From assembly GCF_963664075.1 (NCBI RefSeq), contig NZ_OY760916.1, forward strand, positions 496,001-560,000: a stretch of 64,000 bases of DNA, written 5' to 3'. The notes beneath the pieces are model-generated. The model was not told the DNA's origin and did no database searches. It saw nothing but the letters and a program-made list of their open reading frames with translations. Within the stretch, counting starts at the first letter, position 1. Each line of letters starts with the position of its first letter. The position numbers were made by a program, and so were the translations under genes. This stretch comes from an uncultured Desulfobulbus sp. (GTDB lineage Bacteria; Desulfobacterota; Desulfobulbia; Desulfobulbales; Desulfobulbaceae). This document shows, one piece after another, positions 34,662 through 43,221 of this stretch.

Positions 34662-36789
34662 TAAAGCTGCCGCTACGCAACCCCTGTTCAAATTGTTCTT
34701 TACAGATGGGGCGGCTGAACAGGTACCCCTGCAGTTCATCGCAGTCTATGGAGTTCAGCACATTCAGTTGTTCCTGGGTTTCCACCCCTTCGGCAATGAC
34801 CTTGAGGTTAAAACTTTTTGCGATCCCCACGATGGAGTTGAGCAGAGAGACAGAGTTATCCAGAGCGGAGATATTCTGGACAAAGGATTTATCAATTTTC
34901 AGTGTGGTTAAGGGAAAAATTTGGAGATGGCTCAGGGCTGAATAGCCGGTACCAAAATCATCAATGGCAATGGCGATCCCCATCTCTTTGAATTGCTGCA
35001 GGGAATCGACAGCCTCCTGGGTATTTTCCATCATGACCCGCTCGGTCAGTTCCAGCTCAAGGTATTCCGGTGCCAGTCCGGTGTCAGCGAGCACTTCCAT
35101 GATGCGGTTGGCCAGTTTTTTAAAGTTGACGTTCTGCCCGGAGATATTGATCGCCATACGACATCCCTCAAACAGACCGGCTTTGACCCAGGTGCTCGCC
35201 TGGGTGCAGGCCTGAACAATGACCCAATCGTTGATCGCGTGAATCAAACCGCTCTCTTCGGCAAAGGGGAGGAACTTGAAGGGGGGAATCAGTCCCTGCT
35301 CTGGATCCTGCCAGCGAATCAACGCTTCTACCCCGGTCATTTTTTGGTTTTGGTTGCAAAATTGAGGTTGATAGTAGAGCTCAAATTCTTTGTTTTCCAG
35401 GGCTCGTCGCAGGCTGTTGGCTAACTGGAAACGGGCATTGGCAGCATCGTTCATTTGACGCTGAAAAAATTTGTAGTTGTTGCGCCCCTGTTCCTTGGCC
35501 TCATACATGGCCGTGTCCGCATTTTTTAAAAGAATATCCAGGTTATCGCTGTCATCGGGATAGACGCTGATGCCCACACTGGCCGAAAGTGCAATACTCT
35601 GATCGTTCCACAGAATCGGCTGCTCAATGTTTTGGGTAATCCGCTCGGCAAGGGTAGCAATATGATCCAGCGAACTGAAGTTGGCAGAAAGAACCGTGAA
35701 CTCATCGCCACCAAGGCGGGAAATCATGGAACTTTCCAGGTCTGATTGCGTACGGGAGATAACATCGGATTGGCGCAAAACCGTTTTGAGCCGCTCCGCC
35801 ACCGTGATCAAAACCTTATCGCCAACGGGATGCCCCAGGGTATCGTTGATGCGTTTAAAGTGATCCAGGTCAATAAAAAGGACGGCTATTTTTTTGCCAC
35901 TGCGTGCTGCCTGAGGCTGAATGGTGGTCCAGTGTTCACGAAACAGCGTGCGATTGGCCAGGCCCGTGAGGTTATCATAAAAGGCCAGGTAGCGAATTTG
36001 ATCCTCGGCCTGTTTCAGCTCAGTTATATCCTGAACAACTCCTACGATCATGGCAGGGGATCCTTTGCGATCAAGGACAATTTCCCCCTGATTGAAAATG
36101 ATGCGTTCCTGGCCATTGGGGAGAATTATGCGATAATTCAGCGAAAAAGATTTTCCTGCACCCTGAGCTTCAGCAATCAGTTGTTTGACCTGATGTTGTT
36201 CGGAGGGGGCTATTCGTTGAAACAGGGAGGTATACTCGTTAACGTCCTGGATGCCGAACTGTTCCGGATTTTGGGCAGATATATGAAATTTACCGCTATC
36301 CAGGTGCAGCTCCCAGTGGCCAAGGCGTGCAATCTCTTGTGCTTTAAACACCCGTTGTTGGCTGAGCTTGAGGTCATGGAGAATGGATCCCGAGCGCAGC
36401 CAGTAACGAACGCGGTAACCAAGCACCAGCATGTTAAGTGGCTTGCTGACAAAATCTGTTGCTCCGGCATCAAAGGCACTGGTGATGGTTTCCGAATCCT
36501 CCAGACCTGTCACCATCACAATGGGCGTATGTTCGCCCCCTGCGGTTTTACGAAGCTGGCGACAGGTCTCAAACCCGTCGATATCCGGCATGATGATATC
36601 TAAAAAAATAAGAGCAGGTGGCTGCTCGGCAAACAGCTCCAACGCGGCTTCGCCACTGTCCGCCTCCACGACCTCATACCCTGCATTTTCCAGGGTAAAA
36701 CGAAGCTGGAGACGAGCTGAGAAATCATCGTCAACCACCATGATCAGTGGTCGTTGTTCATCGGGGATAATCGTGTGTTGCTGAGTCAT
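34651..36789 (-). CDS. REC-PAS-GGDEF-EAL response regulator, bifunctional c-di-GMP enzyme
   Basis: 712 residues. REC (about 14-135) with Asp64 in FLDIIMPDIDG; PAS (about 150-270); GGDEF domain with an intact RLGGDEF; EAL domain with ALIRW, NISGQ, ELTERV, DDFGTGYSAL, TLKIDKSFV, EGVET and QGYLFSRP, all catalytic positions present. The usual RxxD inhibitory site (RQSD) is displaced from GGDEF by about 12 extra residues. Both synthesis and breakdown of c-di-GMP are possible, with phosphorylation deciding. It starts 15 nt after the hybrid kinase gene 36805-39888, a likely cognate sensor. Confidence 0.94.
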   Translation of the reverse strand: MTQQHTIIPDEQRPLIMVVDDDFSARLQLRFTLENAGYEVVEADSGEAALELFAEQPPALIFLDIIMPDIDGFETCRQLRKTAGGEHTPIVMVTGLEDSETITSAFDAGATDFVSKPLNMLVLGYRVRYWLRSGSILHDLKLSQQRVFKAQEIARLGHWELHLDSGKFHISAQNPEQFGIQDVNEYTSLFQRIAPSEQHQVKQLIAEAQGAGKSFSLNYRIILPNGQERIIFNQGEIVLDRKGSPAMIVGVVQDITELKQAEDQIRYLAFYDNLTGLANRTLFREHWTTIQPQAARSGKKIAVLFIDLDHFKRINDTLGHPVGDKVLITVAERLKTVLRQSDVISRTQSDLESSMISRLGGDEFTVLSANFSSLDHIATLAERITQNIEQPILWNDQSIALSASVGISVYPDDSDNLDILLKNADTAMYEAKEQGRNNYKFFQRQMNDAANARFQLANSLRRALENKEFELYYQPQFCNQNQKMTGVEALIRWQDPEQGLIPPFKFLPFAEESGLIHAINDWVIVQACTQASTWVKAGLFEGCRMAINISGQNVNFKKLANRIMEVLADTGLAPEYLELELTERVMMENTQEAVDSLQQFKEMGIAIAIDDFGTGYSALSHLQIFPLTTLKIDKSFVQNISALDNSVSLLNSIVGIAKSFNLKVIAEGVETQEQLNVLNSIDCDELQGYLFSRPICKEQFEQGLRSGSFSLA

Positions 36790-36804
36790 CGGTACCTGAC
36801 AATA

Positions 36805-39800
36805 TTATGCAAGAACTCCAGCAAGTCCCTGCCTGAGCTTTGAGAGAAGGTCTGGAACCGGTTTGTTTTGCTGGGCTACTAAGTGAATTTCCTGGGCCAG
36901 TTCCGCCCAATGGGTGAGCCCACATTGGAGCAGGGTTCCTTTGAGAGTATGCACAGCCTGTGCAAGCGAGGCGAACTCACCAGCCTTTTGTGCTTCGAGG
37001 GCTGTATCAAGTTGGAGGCTTACGCTTTGACGGGCTGCCGTAATGATTTTTTCGATTTGCTGTGTGGTGAGCATGGTTGCCTGCTGGAGGTAGCCCTCAA
37101 TATGTGCAACTGTGGCGGGGGCCCCAGGGAGCGATGTACAAGGTAGCGGGGGGGGGGGCACGACCGTTGCCTGGAGAGGCTGGGACTGGTCACTTTGGGT
37201 AAGGGTTCGCAGTACCTGATTGAGGCGATTGATATCAAAGGGTTTACTGACATAGGCATCCATTCCGCTTGCAAGGCAGATCTCATCATCCCCCCCCATG
37301 GCGTGTGCGGTCATTGCAACCACCGGTAGATGAACTCCGCTGAGTTTTTTGCGTAAGAGCTGTTCTACATTGTGGGGGAGATTGATTTCCAGCGGCTTCC
37401 CTGCCTCCAGGGAGCGTATGATCGTTGTCGTTGCCAGGCCATCAAGCGTTGGCATCTGTACATCCATTAACACCAAATCAAAATGGCCAAAGGCCAGGTT
37501 GATCAAGGCCTCGATGCCATTGGTCGCAGTGGTGATGGCATGGTCCTGTTCAAGCATCATTCCGGCGACTTCACGATTGACCTCGTTGTCGTCCACCACC
37601 AGAATACGCAGGCGTGGCAAGGTGGACTGTTCGAGCGTTTCCTCCTGTTCTGGTACGGGATCCGGTGCAAAACTGGGTTCAAGAGGGATTAGGCATTGAA
37701 AGGTACTGCCCGCATCCAGGGTGCTTTGGGCATGGAGTGTACCGCCCATGAGGGCCGCAAGCTGGGTAGAGATCGCTAACCCCAGCCCGGCACCCCCATG
37801 TTGGCGGGCATAGGAGGTGTCAATCTGTTCAAAGCGATTAAAGATGCCACTGAGTCTATCCTCGGGAATACCAATTCCAGTGTCTTTGACCAAGAGGGAA
37901 AGTTGAGCCTCGTTTCCCGATCCGAGCTGGGTTACCTGCAGGCGAACTGAGCCTGAGGCTGTGAATTTAATGGCGTTGCCCAGAAGGTTGACCAAAATTT
38001 GACGAATACGGTAGGCATCTCCCCGAATCCATGACGGCAGGTGCTTGTCATAATCAAGGTAGAATGCTAGGCCTGTGGCGTCAGCCTGCACTCCCATGGT
38101 TTCCCAGACAGAGTCAACGAGCCGCCGAAGATCAAAAGGTGCAGGATGGAGTTCCAGTTGGCCAGCTTCCATTTGGGAGACATCAAGAATATCACCTAAG
38201 AGCGCGAGGAGGTCCTGGGCCGCATCTTTAACCGTTGCCAGACAGTACTGTCTTTTTTCTGGCTCATGGGTCTCTAAGGCCAGGTTGGTCATGCCAAGAA
38301 TGGCATTCATGGGAGTGCGGATTTCATGACCCATGTTGGCCAAAAATTGTGATTTGGCAATATTGGCGGTTTCAGCCTCTTCTTTGGCTTGGATCAGGTC
38401 CAGTTCTGCCTGTTTGCGTAGGGTGTTATCCCGGCCAACCCCTGCATACTCGCGAAGGTTGCCTTCCTGATCAAAGATTTTTCGATCGGTCCAGTGCAGC
38501 CATCTTGTTTCCTGGCCAGGGAGCTCGATGCAGTATTCATAACTGCCCACTGGATTTTCTTTGGTCAGGGAAGCCAGCAGCTGGAGTTTGGTTACACGGT
38601 TTTCAGCAGACATATGGGGCTTGAAATCTTGTCCGATCAGCTGCTCTCTGGTTTTTCCAAAAAAACGACAAAAAGCCTGGTTGACAAAGGTCACCGTCCC
38701 GTTTGGCAGATAGCGGCAAACCAGTTCGGTTTGATCCTCGACGATAGCTCGGTATCGACTTTCGCTTACCTCAAGGGCCTGCGCGTGTTCGACGGCTTCC
38801 TGTTCCCTTTGCTTAAGTCGATTGGCCATCTGGTTACAGGCTGCTGCCAGCTGATCGAGCTCCAGCGGGCCTCTGCAAGCAATTGGGGAATCCAGGTCAC
38901 CCTGGCTGATTCGTTTGACCCCCTGCTGAAGAGCATGGAGGGGATCAAGGAATTGTCGTTTGAGCAGGGTACGTACAACCAGCGTGCCGATAATACAGGT
39001 GAGCAGGGCAACCGTCAGCATGATAATCAAAGCCTGTTTACTGGCATGGTAGGCATGATCTAAAGGGAGTTCGATTACGGCAAACCAGGGGGTGTCAGGG
39101 ATGGCCATGAAGGTGGCAAAGATCTCTTCCCCTTGCTGATTGCGAAATTGGCCTTGCCTGATTGGATTCGCTGGTTGCCAGGGCAGATTGTGTTGGGCGT
39201 AAACTAATTTTTTTGCGAACCGATTTGGAGGAGAATTATTGAGGTTATGGACAAGAATATCCCCCGAATCGTTGATGATAAAGGCCGCGCCACATTGCTT
39301 GAGGTTTAATAGAGAAATTATATGTTGGAGGGGGGAGCATTTGAGGAGGCAGGCCAGGACTCCCCCACCATCTATGGGGATGGAGAGCACCAGGTTGTTC
39401 ATTGAGCTGTTTGTATCGTTGAGGGTGCCGATAAACGAGTTGCCTGAACGGGCATCAAGAAACCAGTCGATCTGGGAGTAGGAATCGAAATGGTCGAGAA
39501 CACCTTGGCCGCCGGCAGAACTCGCCAGAACCTGGCCTGCATGGTTGAGCTGCACCAGCTCAAGTAAGATGGGATGTCGGGTTCTGAGCGTATTGAATTC
39601 GTCGAGCCGTTTAGTAAATTCATCCAGACCAAAGATGTTTATCACATCCAGCAGACTTCGTTGCTGGACGATAAAATCGCTAGTGGCCTGAACCACACGT
39701 AGGATTGCATTGTGTTGTCGTCTCTGCCATCCCTCTTGCTCGGTGGATCGAGTCAGGAAAAAAAGTCCGGAGATACCAGCGGTCAACAGAAGAACAAGGG

Positions 39801-39888
39801 CAATCGCAAACACAAGCAGGAGCTGGCGGCGCAGGCTTTGCGGAAAAATGCCTTTGGAGGCGGAAGATGTTTGCTGGTGTACCTGCAT
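36805..39888 (-). CDS. dCache-HAMP-PAS hybrid histidine kinase with REC and Hpt
   Basis: 1027 residues: TM1 about 22-48, a periplasmic Cache-type sensor to about 280, TM2 about 285-308, HAMP, PAS (378-500), HisKA with His521 ([10 protein letters not shown], Gly replacing the usual Ser), HATPase ([16 protein letters not shown]), REC with Asp809 (LMDVQMPTLDG), and Hpt with His980 ([11 protein letters not shown]). The receiver carries a 21-residue insertion before the AMTA strand, shared with two other kinases of the cluster. The REC-Hpt linker contains four prolines encoded by an 11-C tract. The gene has its own promoter and is followed at 15 nt by the GGDEF-EAL regulator. Confidence 0.94.
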   Translation of the reverse strand: MQVHQQTSSASKGIFPQSLRRQLLLVFAIALVLLLTAGISGLFFLTRSTEQEGWQRRQHNAILRVVQATSDFIVQQRSLLDVINIFGLDEFTKRLDEFNTLRTRHPILLELVQLNHAGQVLASSAGGQGVLDHFDSYSQIDWFLDARSGNSFIGTLNDTNSSMNNLVLSIPIDGGGVLACLLKCSPLQHIISLLNLKQCGAAFIINDSGDILVHNLNNSPPNRFAKKLVYAQHNLPWQPANPIRQGQFRNQQGEEIFATFMAIPDTPWFAVIELPLDHAYHASKQALIIMLTVALLTCIIGTLVVRTLLKRQFLDPLHALQQGVKRISQGDLDSPIACRGPLELDQLAAACNQMANRLKQREQEAVEHAQALEVSESRYRAIVEDQTELVCRYLPNGTVTFVNQAFCRFFGKTREQLIGQDFKPHMSAENRVTKLQLLASLTKENPVGSYEYCIELPGQETRWLHWTDRKIFDQEGNLREYAGVGRDNTLRKQAELDLIQAKEEAETANIAKSQFLANMGHEIRTPMNAILGMTNLALETHEPEKRQYCLATVKDAAQDLLALLGDILDVSQMEAGQLELHPAPFDLRRLVDSVWETMGVQADATGLAFYLDYDKHLPSWIRGDAYRIRQILVNLLGNAIKFTASGSVRLQVTQLGSGNEAQLSLLVKDTGIGIPEDRLSGIFNRFEQIDTSYARQHGGAGLGLAISTQLAALMGGTLHAQSTLDAGSTFQCLIPLEPSFAPDPVPEQEETLEQSTLPRLRILVVDDNEVNREVAGMMLEQDHAITTATNGIEALINLAFGHFDLVLMDVQMPTLDGLATTTIIRSLEAGKPLEINLPHNVEQLLRKKLSGVHLPVVAMTAHAMGGDDEICLASGMDAYVSKPFDINRLNQVLRTLTQSDQSQPLQATVVPPPPLPCTSLPGAPATVAHIEGYLQQATMLTTQQIEKIITAARQSVSLQLDTALEAQKAGEFASLAQAVHTLKGTLLQCGLTHWAELAQEIHLVAQQNKPVPDLLSKLRQGLAGVLA
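37148..37158. repeat. Homopolymer of 11 G (11 C in the coding strand)
   Basis: The longest mononucleotide G/C run noticed in the window. It lies in the kinase gene 36805-39888 between the REC and Hpt domains and encodes the Pro run of VVPPPPL. A one-base slip would shift the frame and remove the Hpt domain, so it is a candidate phase-variation site. Confidence 0.85.
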
Positions 39889-39944
39889 TTTTTCCAGAGA
39901 ATGAATCCTGGTTGATTGTTGACCCCATTGAAATATTTTTACTG

Positions 39945-39973
39945 ATTATAGCCGTAAGAGAAAGAAAAGTGAA
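39945..39973 (-). promoter_or_regulatory. Sigma70-type promoter of the 1027-residue hybrid kinase gene
   Basis: On the minus strand TTCACT (39973-39968) and a perfect TATAAT (39950-39945) are 17 nt apart. The expected start is near 39938, about 50 nt before the gene's ATG. An inverted repeat overlaps the -35/-10 spacer. Confidence 0.5.
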
Positions 39974-39986
39974 AATACTCTCTTAC
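39954..39986. repeat. Inverted repeat straddling the -35 element (possible operator)
   Basis: Perfect 8-bp arms: GTAAGAGA (39954-39961) and TCTCTTAC (39979-39986), with 17 nt between them. One arm lies in the promoter spacer and the other upstream of the -35 box, a geometry typical of repressor or activator sites. It could also be an RNA hairpin behind the gene at 40007-42985, but no U-tract follows. Confidence 0.5.
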
Positions 39987-40006
39987 AAATTATAAGACCA
40001 GGTGAA

Positions 40007-42985
40007 TCATTTTGGTGAGGAAGGTTTTTTATCAAGCAGGTCTCGAATAACCCGTGCCAATTGGTTGACCGTAACTGGTTTGAGGAGCAGGTCTTCTACC
40101 CCATATGTAGAAAAATCTTCTTTGCTCATTCCTTCATTGTGACCCGTGCAGATGATAATGGGAGGGGCTGCGTTTTGTGATTGAAGTTGCTTGGCCAGTT
40201 CCAATCCGGTGAGATTGGGCATGGCCATATCTGAGACAACGAGGTCTACCGAACTTGCGTTTTCCTGGAGATAAGTCAACGCCTCCTGACTGTCGGTAAA
40301 GCCTGTGACCTGATATCCCAAACCTCGCAATATTTCTGTGCCGATATCGACAAGAAAACCCTCATCATCGATATAGACAACGTGCTCATGCCCAATGGGA
40401 ATGGTTTGCTGTTCAACGGTTGGCTGCATTTCTTTTTCCTGAATTGCGGGAAGGTAGAGAGTGAAGGTGGTTCCGAGCCCTATCTGCGAGTCGACCGTGA
40501 TTAAACCATACATGGCCTTGACAATACCATGCACCATGGAGAGCCCCAGTCCAGTTCCTTCCCCTTTTTGTTTTGTGGTAAAAAAAGGATCAAAGATACG
40601 TTCCAGAATCTGCTCATCAATGCCTTTCCCTGTGTCGCTTAGAGTAATCTGTGCATACTCGCCTGAGGTTAATTCGGGGTGGCGACTGGTAAAATCGCTA
40701 TCGAGGTGAACGGTTTTCAGGGAGATGGTCAGAGTGCCTCCATTTTCTTTCATGGCATGACCAGCGTTGGTGCACAGGTTCATAAAAACCTGGTGCATCT
40801 GAATTGGGTCGGCCTGAACCACGGGGTGACCGCTGATTTCAGAGGTTATGCTGATGGTTGCGGGAAGACTCACTCGGATGAGTTGGAGCACATCATCCAG
40901 CGTTCGGGTAAGACTGACGGGTTGACGTGTGCTCTCGCTTTGTCGACTGAAGGTGAGCATCTTCTCAATAAGGCTGCGGGCACGTTCTCCAGCGGTCAGT
41001 ATATTTTTGAGATTGTGGTAACTTTTTTCATGTTCGTCAGGGGGGAGGTCTCGAAGGATTATTTCGGTGTATCCAATGATACCTGCGAGAATATTGTTGA
41101 AATCATGGGCAATGCCACCGGCCATGGTTCCGATAGCCTCGAGTTTTTGTGTCTGGCGGATTTTTTTTTCCAGCAGCACCCGTTTGGTATCGTCGAAAAT
41201 ATAGCCACGAATAAACTGCAACTGGTGCTGCTCGTCGAATTCACCGATGAGGTTGCAGATGATGTAGACCTCCTGACCGTTTTTGTGCTGCATGACCCCT
41301 TCATACCTCTCAAGCGTCTCTTTTTCCATCACCCGTTGCAGCAGAATCTGCCGTTTATTGGGATCACTGTAAAAGGTGGTCATGGGCAGCCCGATGATAG
41401 AGTCGGGAGTGTCGTAGCCCAGCATCTGGGCAAAAGCCGGATTGCAGTCGATGAGAAAGCCTTCTTTGGAAGAAATAAAGTTTCCAGTGAGGTCCTGTTC
41501 AAAGAAGCGTCGATATTTTGCTTCACTTGCAAGGAGCTCCGCCTGCATGGTTTTGATATTGGTGATGTCAATAAAACTCTCGACCAGGAGCGTCTGTTCT
41601 CCCCGCTCGATACGATTAACGCTTTTGAGCACAGGGAGCGTGGAACCGTCGGCAAGCAGGATAACCCGTTCACTTAAATTGACCTGTTCACCCTCGTCCA
41701 GTACGGGGCAGCAATAGAGCTCCTTGGGACAGATAAAGCGGTGACAGCTCTGGCCAATAATCTCTTGAACCGAACGTCCGGCCATTTCCGCACCGGCACG
41801 GTTGATGGAGAGGATCTGCCGAGTCTTAGTGTCCACCAGCATGATGCCGCAGTTGATCGAGTTGATGATATCAGCAAGATGCTCTTCGTTTTTAGCCTGA
41901 ATGGCCTGCAGGGTTTGCAGGGAAGCGAGCATGTCGTTGATCCCTTCAGCCAGCGATCCTATTTCATCGGCAGCGGTTACCGTGACGCGTAGGGAACTCT
42001 CTCCCGCCTCGGCAATATGAGCAACTTCCCTGTTCAGCCGGGTCAGGCGATGGAGGATTATACGGTTTAAGAGCACGACAAGTGCCAGAATACAGATGCC
42101 CCCCAGGGCAACCAGAAAGCGGGAGTGGTTTTTCCAGATGGCCATCCCCTGTTGAAAGAGGGCACGTCGCAGGCTCAGCGAGAGAATCACCACCGGCTTG
42201 TTGTTGAAATCGTTAAGGCGTACCAGAGCGCGCAGGTGCTCCTCGTCTTTTATCTGAAAGGCCACCGGCAGGGGTGTTGGAGAAAGTGAAAACTGGTAGC
42301 GAGTCCCCTGGTCAAAGAGTTTCTCGTAATCGCTGGTCTTTTGCAGGGCCTGAAGGTCGAGTCGGGTGTGTGAGGCGATCTGCTCAAGGGTTACTTTGTC
42401 AAGATACCGGCCAAAAACAAGCGTTCCCCGAACGGGGCCTTCATAGGTGGAGGTGACAATCGGAGCTGAGGCGATAATTGCTGGCAGAGAAGCGGTGCGA
42501 AGCAGACCGGATTTCATCTCTTGAGTGGATGAAAATTGAAACAGATTGTGCAAAGCGCCAAGCGAGTGGATCACACTTACGTCGGGTGCGGTCACCTGAG
42601 CCCGGCTGAGATCATAAAAACGGCTGTAAACCAGATCATTGCTGGTGTTAAAAAAGAGGACAAAATGAATGCCCAGGGGATGGAATTTTTTCTCGGTCAA
42701 GTGAATATTGATATAGTCTTTGTTGAGGTCCTGAACAAAGGCGTGGGTTTCATCCCAGGAGGCCCAGTCGCTCACCAGGATCTCCAGTTTTTTTTGGACA
42801 TTGCCAAACTGGTTGATAGCCCGTTCCAGATTGAGCCGGGCTTCTGTCAATTCAAGGGTCTTAAATCTGTTGTTCACCAGCGAATAGGAAAAGGTGAGAA
42901 AACTCACCGTTAGCACGACCAGGAGCGTACAGACGATAAGCAGCGTTTTACTGAGAATACCGAGATGGAGGGGTGTTTTCGACAC
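40007..42985 (-). CDS. CHASE4-HAMP-PAS-PAS histidine kinase with terminal REC
   Basis: 992 residues: TM1 about 10-33, a periplasmic CHASE4-type sensor (LVSDWASWDETHAFV near 69-83), TM2 about 287-307, HAMP, PAS1 (370-485), PAS2 (490-605), HisKA with His627 (GGIAHDFNNIL), HATPase (DTGKGI, GTGLGLSMVHG), and REC with Asp919 (VVSDMAMPNLTG). PAS1 contains a cysteine-rich segment (SCHRFICPKELYCCPVLD) that may bind a metal, cluster or cofactor. There is no Hpt, unlike its neighbours. GTG is the start, with AGGAG about 7 nt before it. Confidence 0.93.
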   Translation of the reverse strand: MSKTPLHLGILSKTLLIVCTLLVVLTVSFLTFSYSLVNNRFKTLELTEARLNLERAINQFGNVQKKLEILVSDWASWDETHAFVQDLNKDYINIHLTEKKFHPLGIHFVLFFNTSNDLVYSRFYDLSRAQVTAPDVSVIHSLGALHNLFQFSSTQEMKSGLLRTASLPAIIASAPIVTSTYEGPVRGTLVFGRYLDKVTLEQIASHTRLDLQALQKTSDYEKLFDQGTRYQFSLSPTPLPVAFQIKDEEHLRALVRLNDFNNKPVVILSLSLRRALFQQGMAIWKNHSRFLVALGGICILALVVLLNRIILHRLTRLNREVAHIAEAGESSLRVTVTAADEIGSLAEGINDMLASLQTLQAIQAKNEEHLADIINSINCGIMLVDTKTRQILSINRAGAEMAGRSVQEIIGQSCHRFICPKELYCCPVLDEGEQVNLSERVILLADGSTLPVLKSVNRIERGEQTLLVESFIDITNIKTMQAELLASEAKYRRFFEQDLTGNFISSKEGFLIDCNPAFAQMLGYDTPDSIIGLPMTTFYSDPNKRQILLQRVMEKETLERYEGVMQHKNGQEVYIICNLIGEFDEQHQLQFIRGYIFDDTKRVLLEKKIRQTQKLEAIGTMAGGIAHDFNNILAGIIGYTEIILRDLPPDEHEKSYHNLKNILTAGERARSLIEKMLTFSRQSESTRQPVSLTRTLDDVLQLIRVSLPATISITSEISGHPVVQADPIQMHQVFMNLCTNAGHAMKENGGTLTISLKTVHLDSDFTSRHPELTSGEYAQITLSDTGKGIDEQILERIFDPFFTTKQKGEGTGLGLSMVHGIVKAMYGLITVDSQIGLGTTFTLYLPAIQEKEMQPTVEQQTIPIGHEHVVYIDDEGFLVDIGTEILRGLGYQVTGFTDSQEALTYLQENASSVDLVVSDMAMPNLTGLELAKQLQSQNAAPPIIICTGHNEGMSKEDFSTYGVEDLLLKPVTVNQLARVIRDLLDKKPSSPK

Positions 42986-43144
42986 GTGGAAGCTCCTGAT
43001 TACACTGAATAATGCTCAATCTGGACCAGTTTAACGATAAGGATACCATACAGTGTAACGAAATACCTGGAAGGCGAACAGGAAAGATCTCGGTTTTTTT
43101 TATTTTTATACCGTATTAACCCTATTGCGGGACAGACGCAACGA

Positions 43145-43175
43145 AGGTCCGGAGCCCACCTTGGGGCCCGGACCT
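43145..43175 (-). terminator. Strong hairpin downstream of the dCache chemoreceptor gene
   Basis: AGGTCCGG (43145-43152) pairs with CCGGACCT (43168-43175), and an inner GCCC/GGGC continues the stem around a 6-nt loop. It lies 46 nt past the stop of the chemoreceptor gene. No U-tract follows on the minus strand, so it may be a 3'-end stabiliser or a weak terminator. Confidence 0.45.
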
Positions 43176-43221
43176 CGTACACAGTCAGAAAGGAGAAACA
43201 AGACCCGAACGAGCCGGGAGC

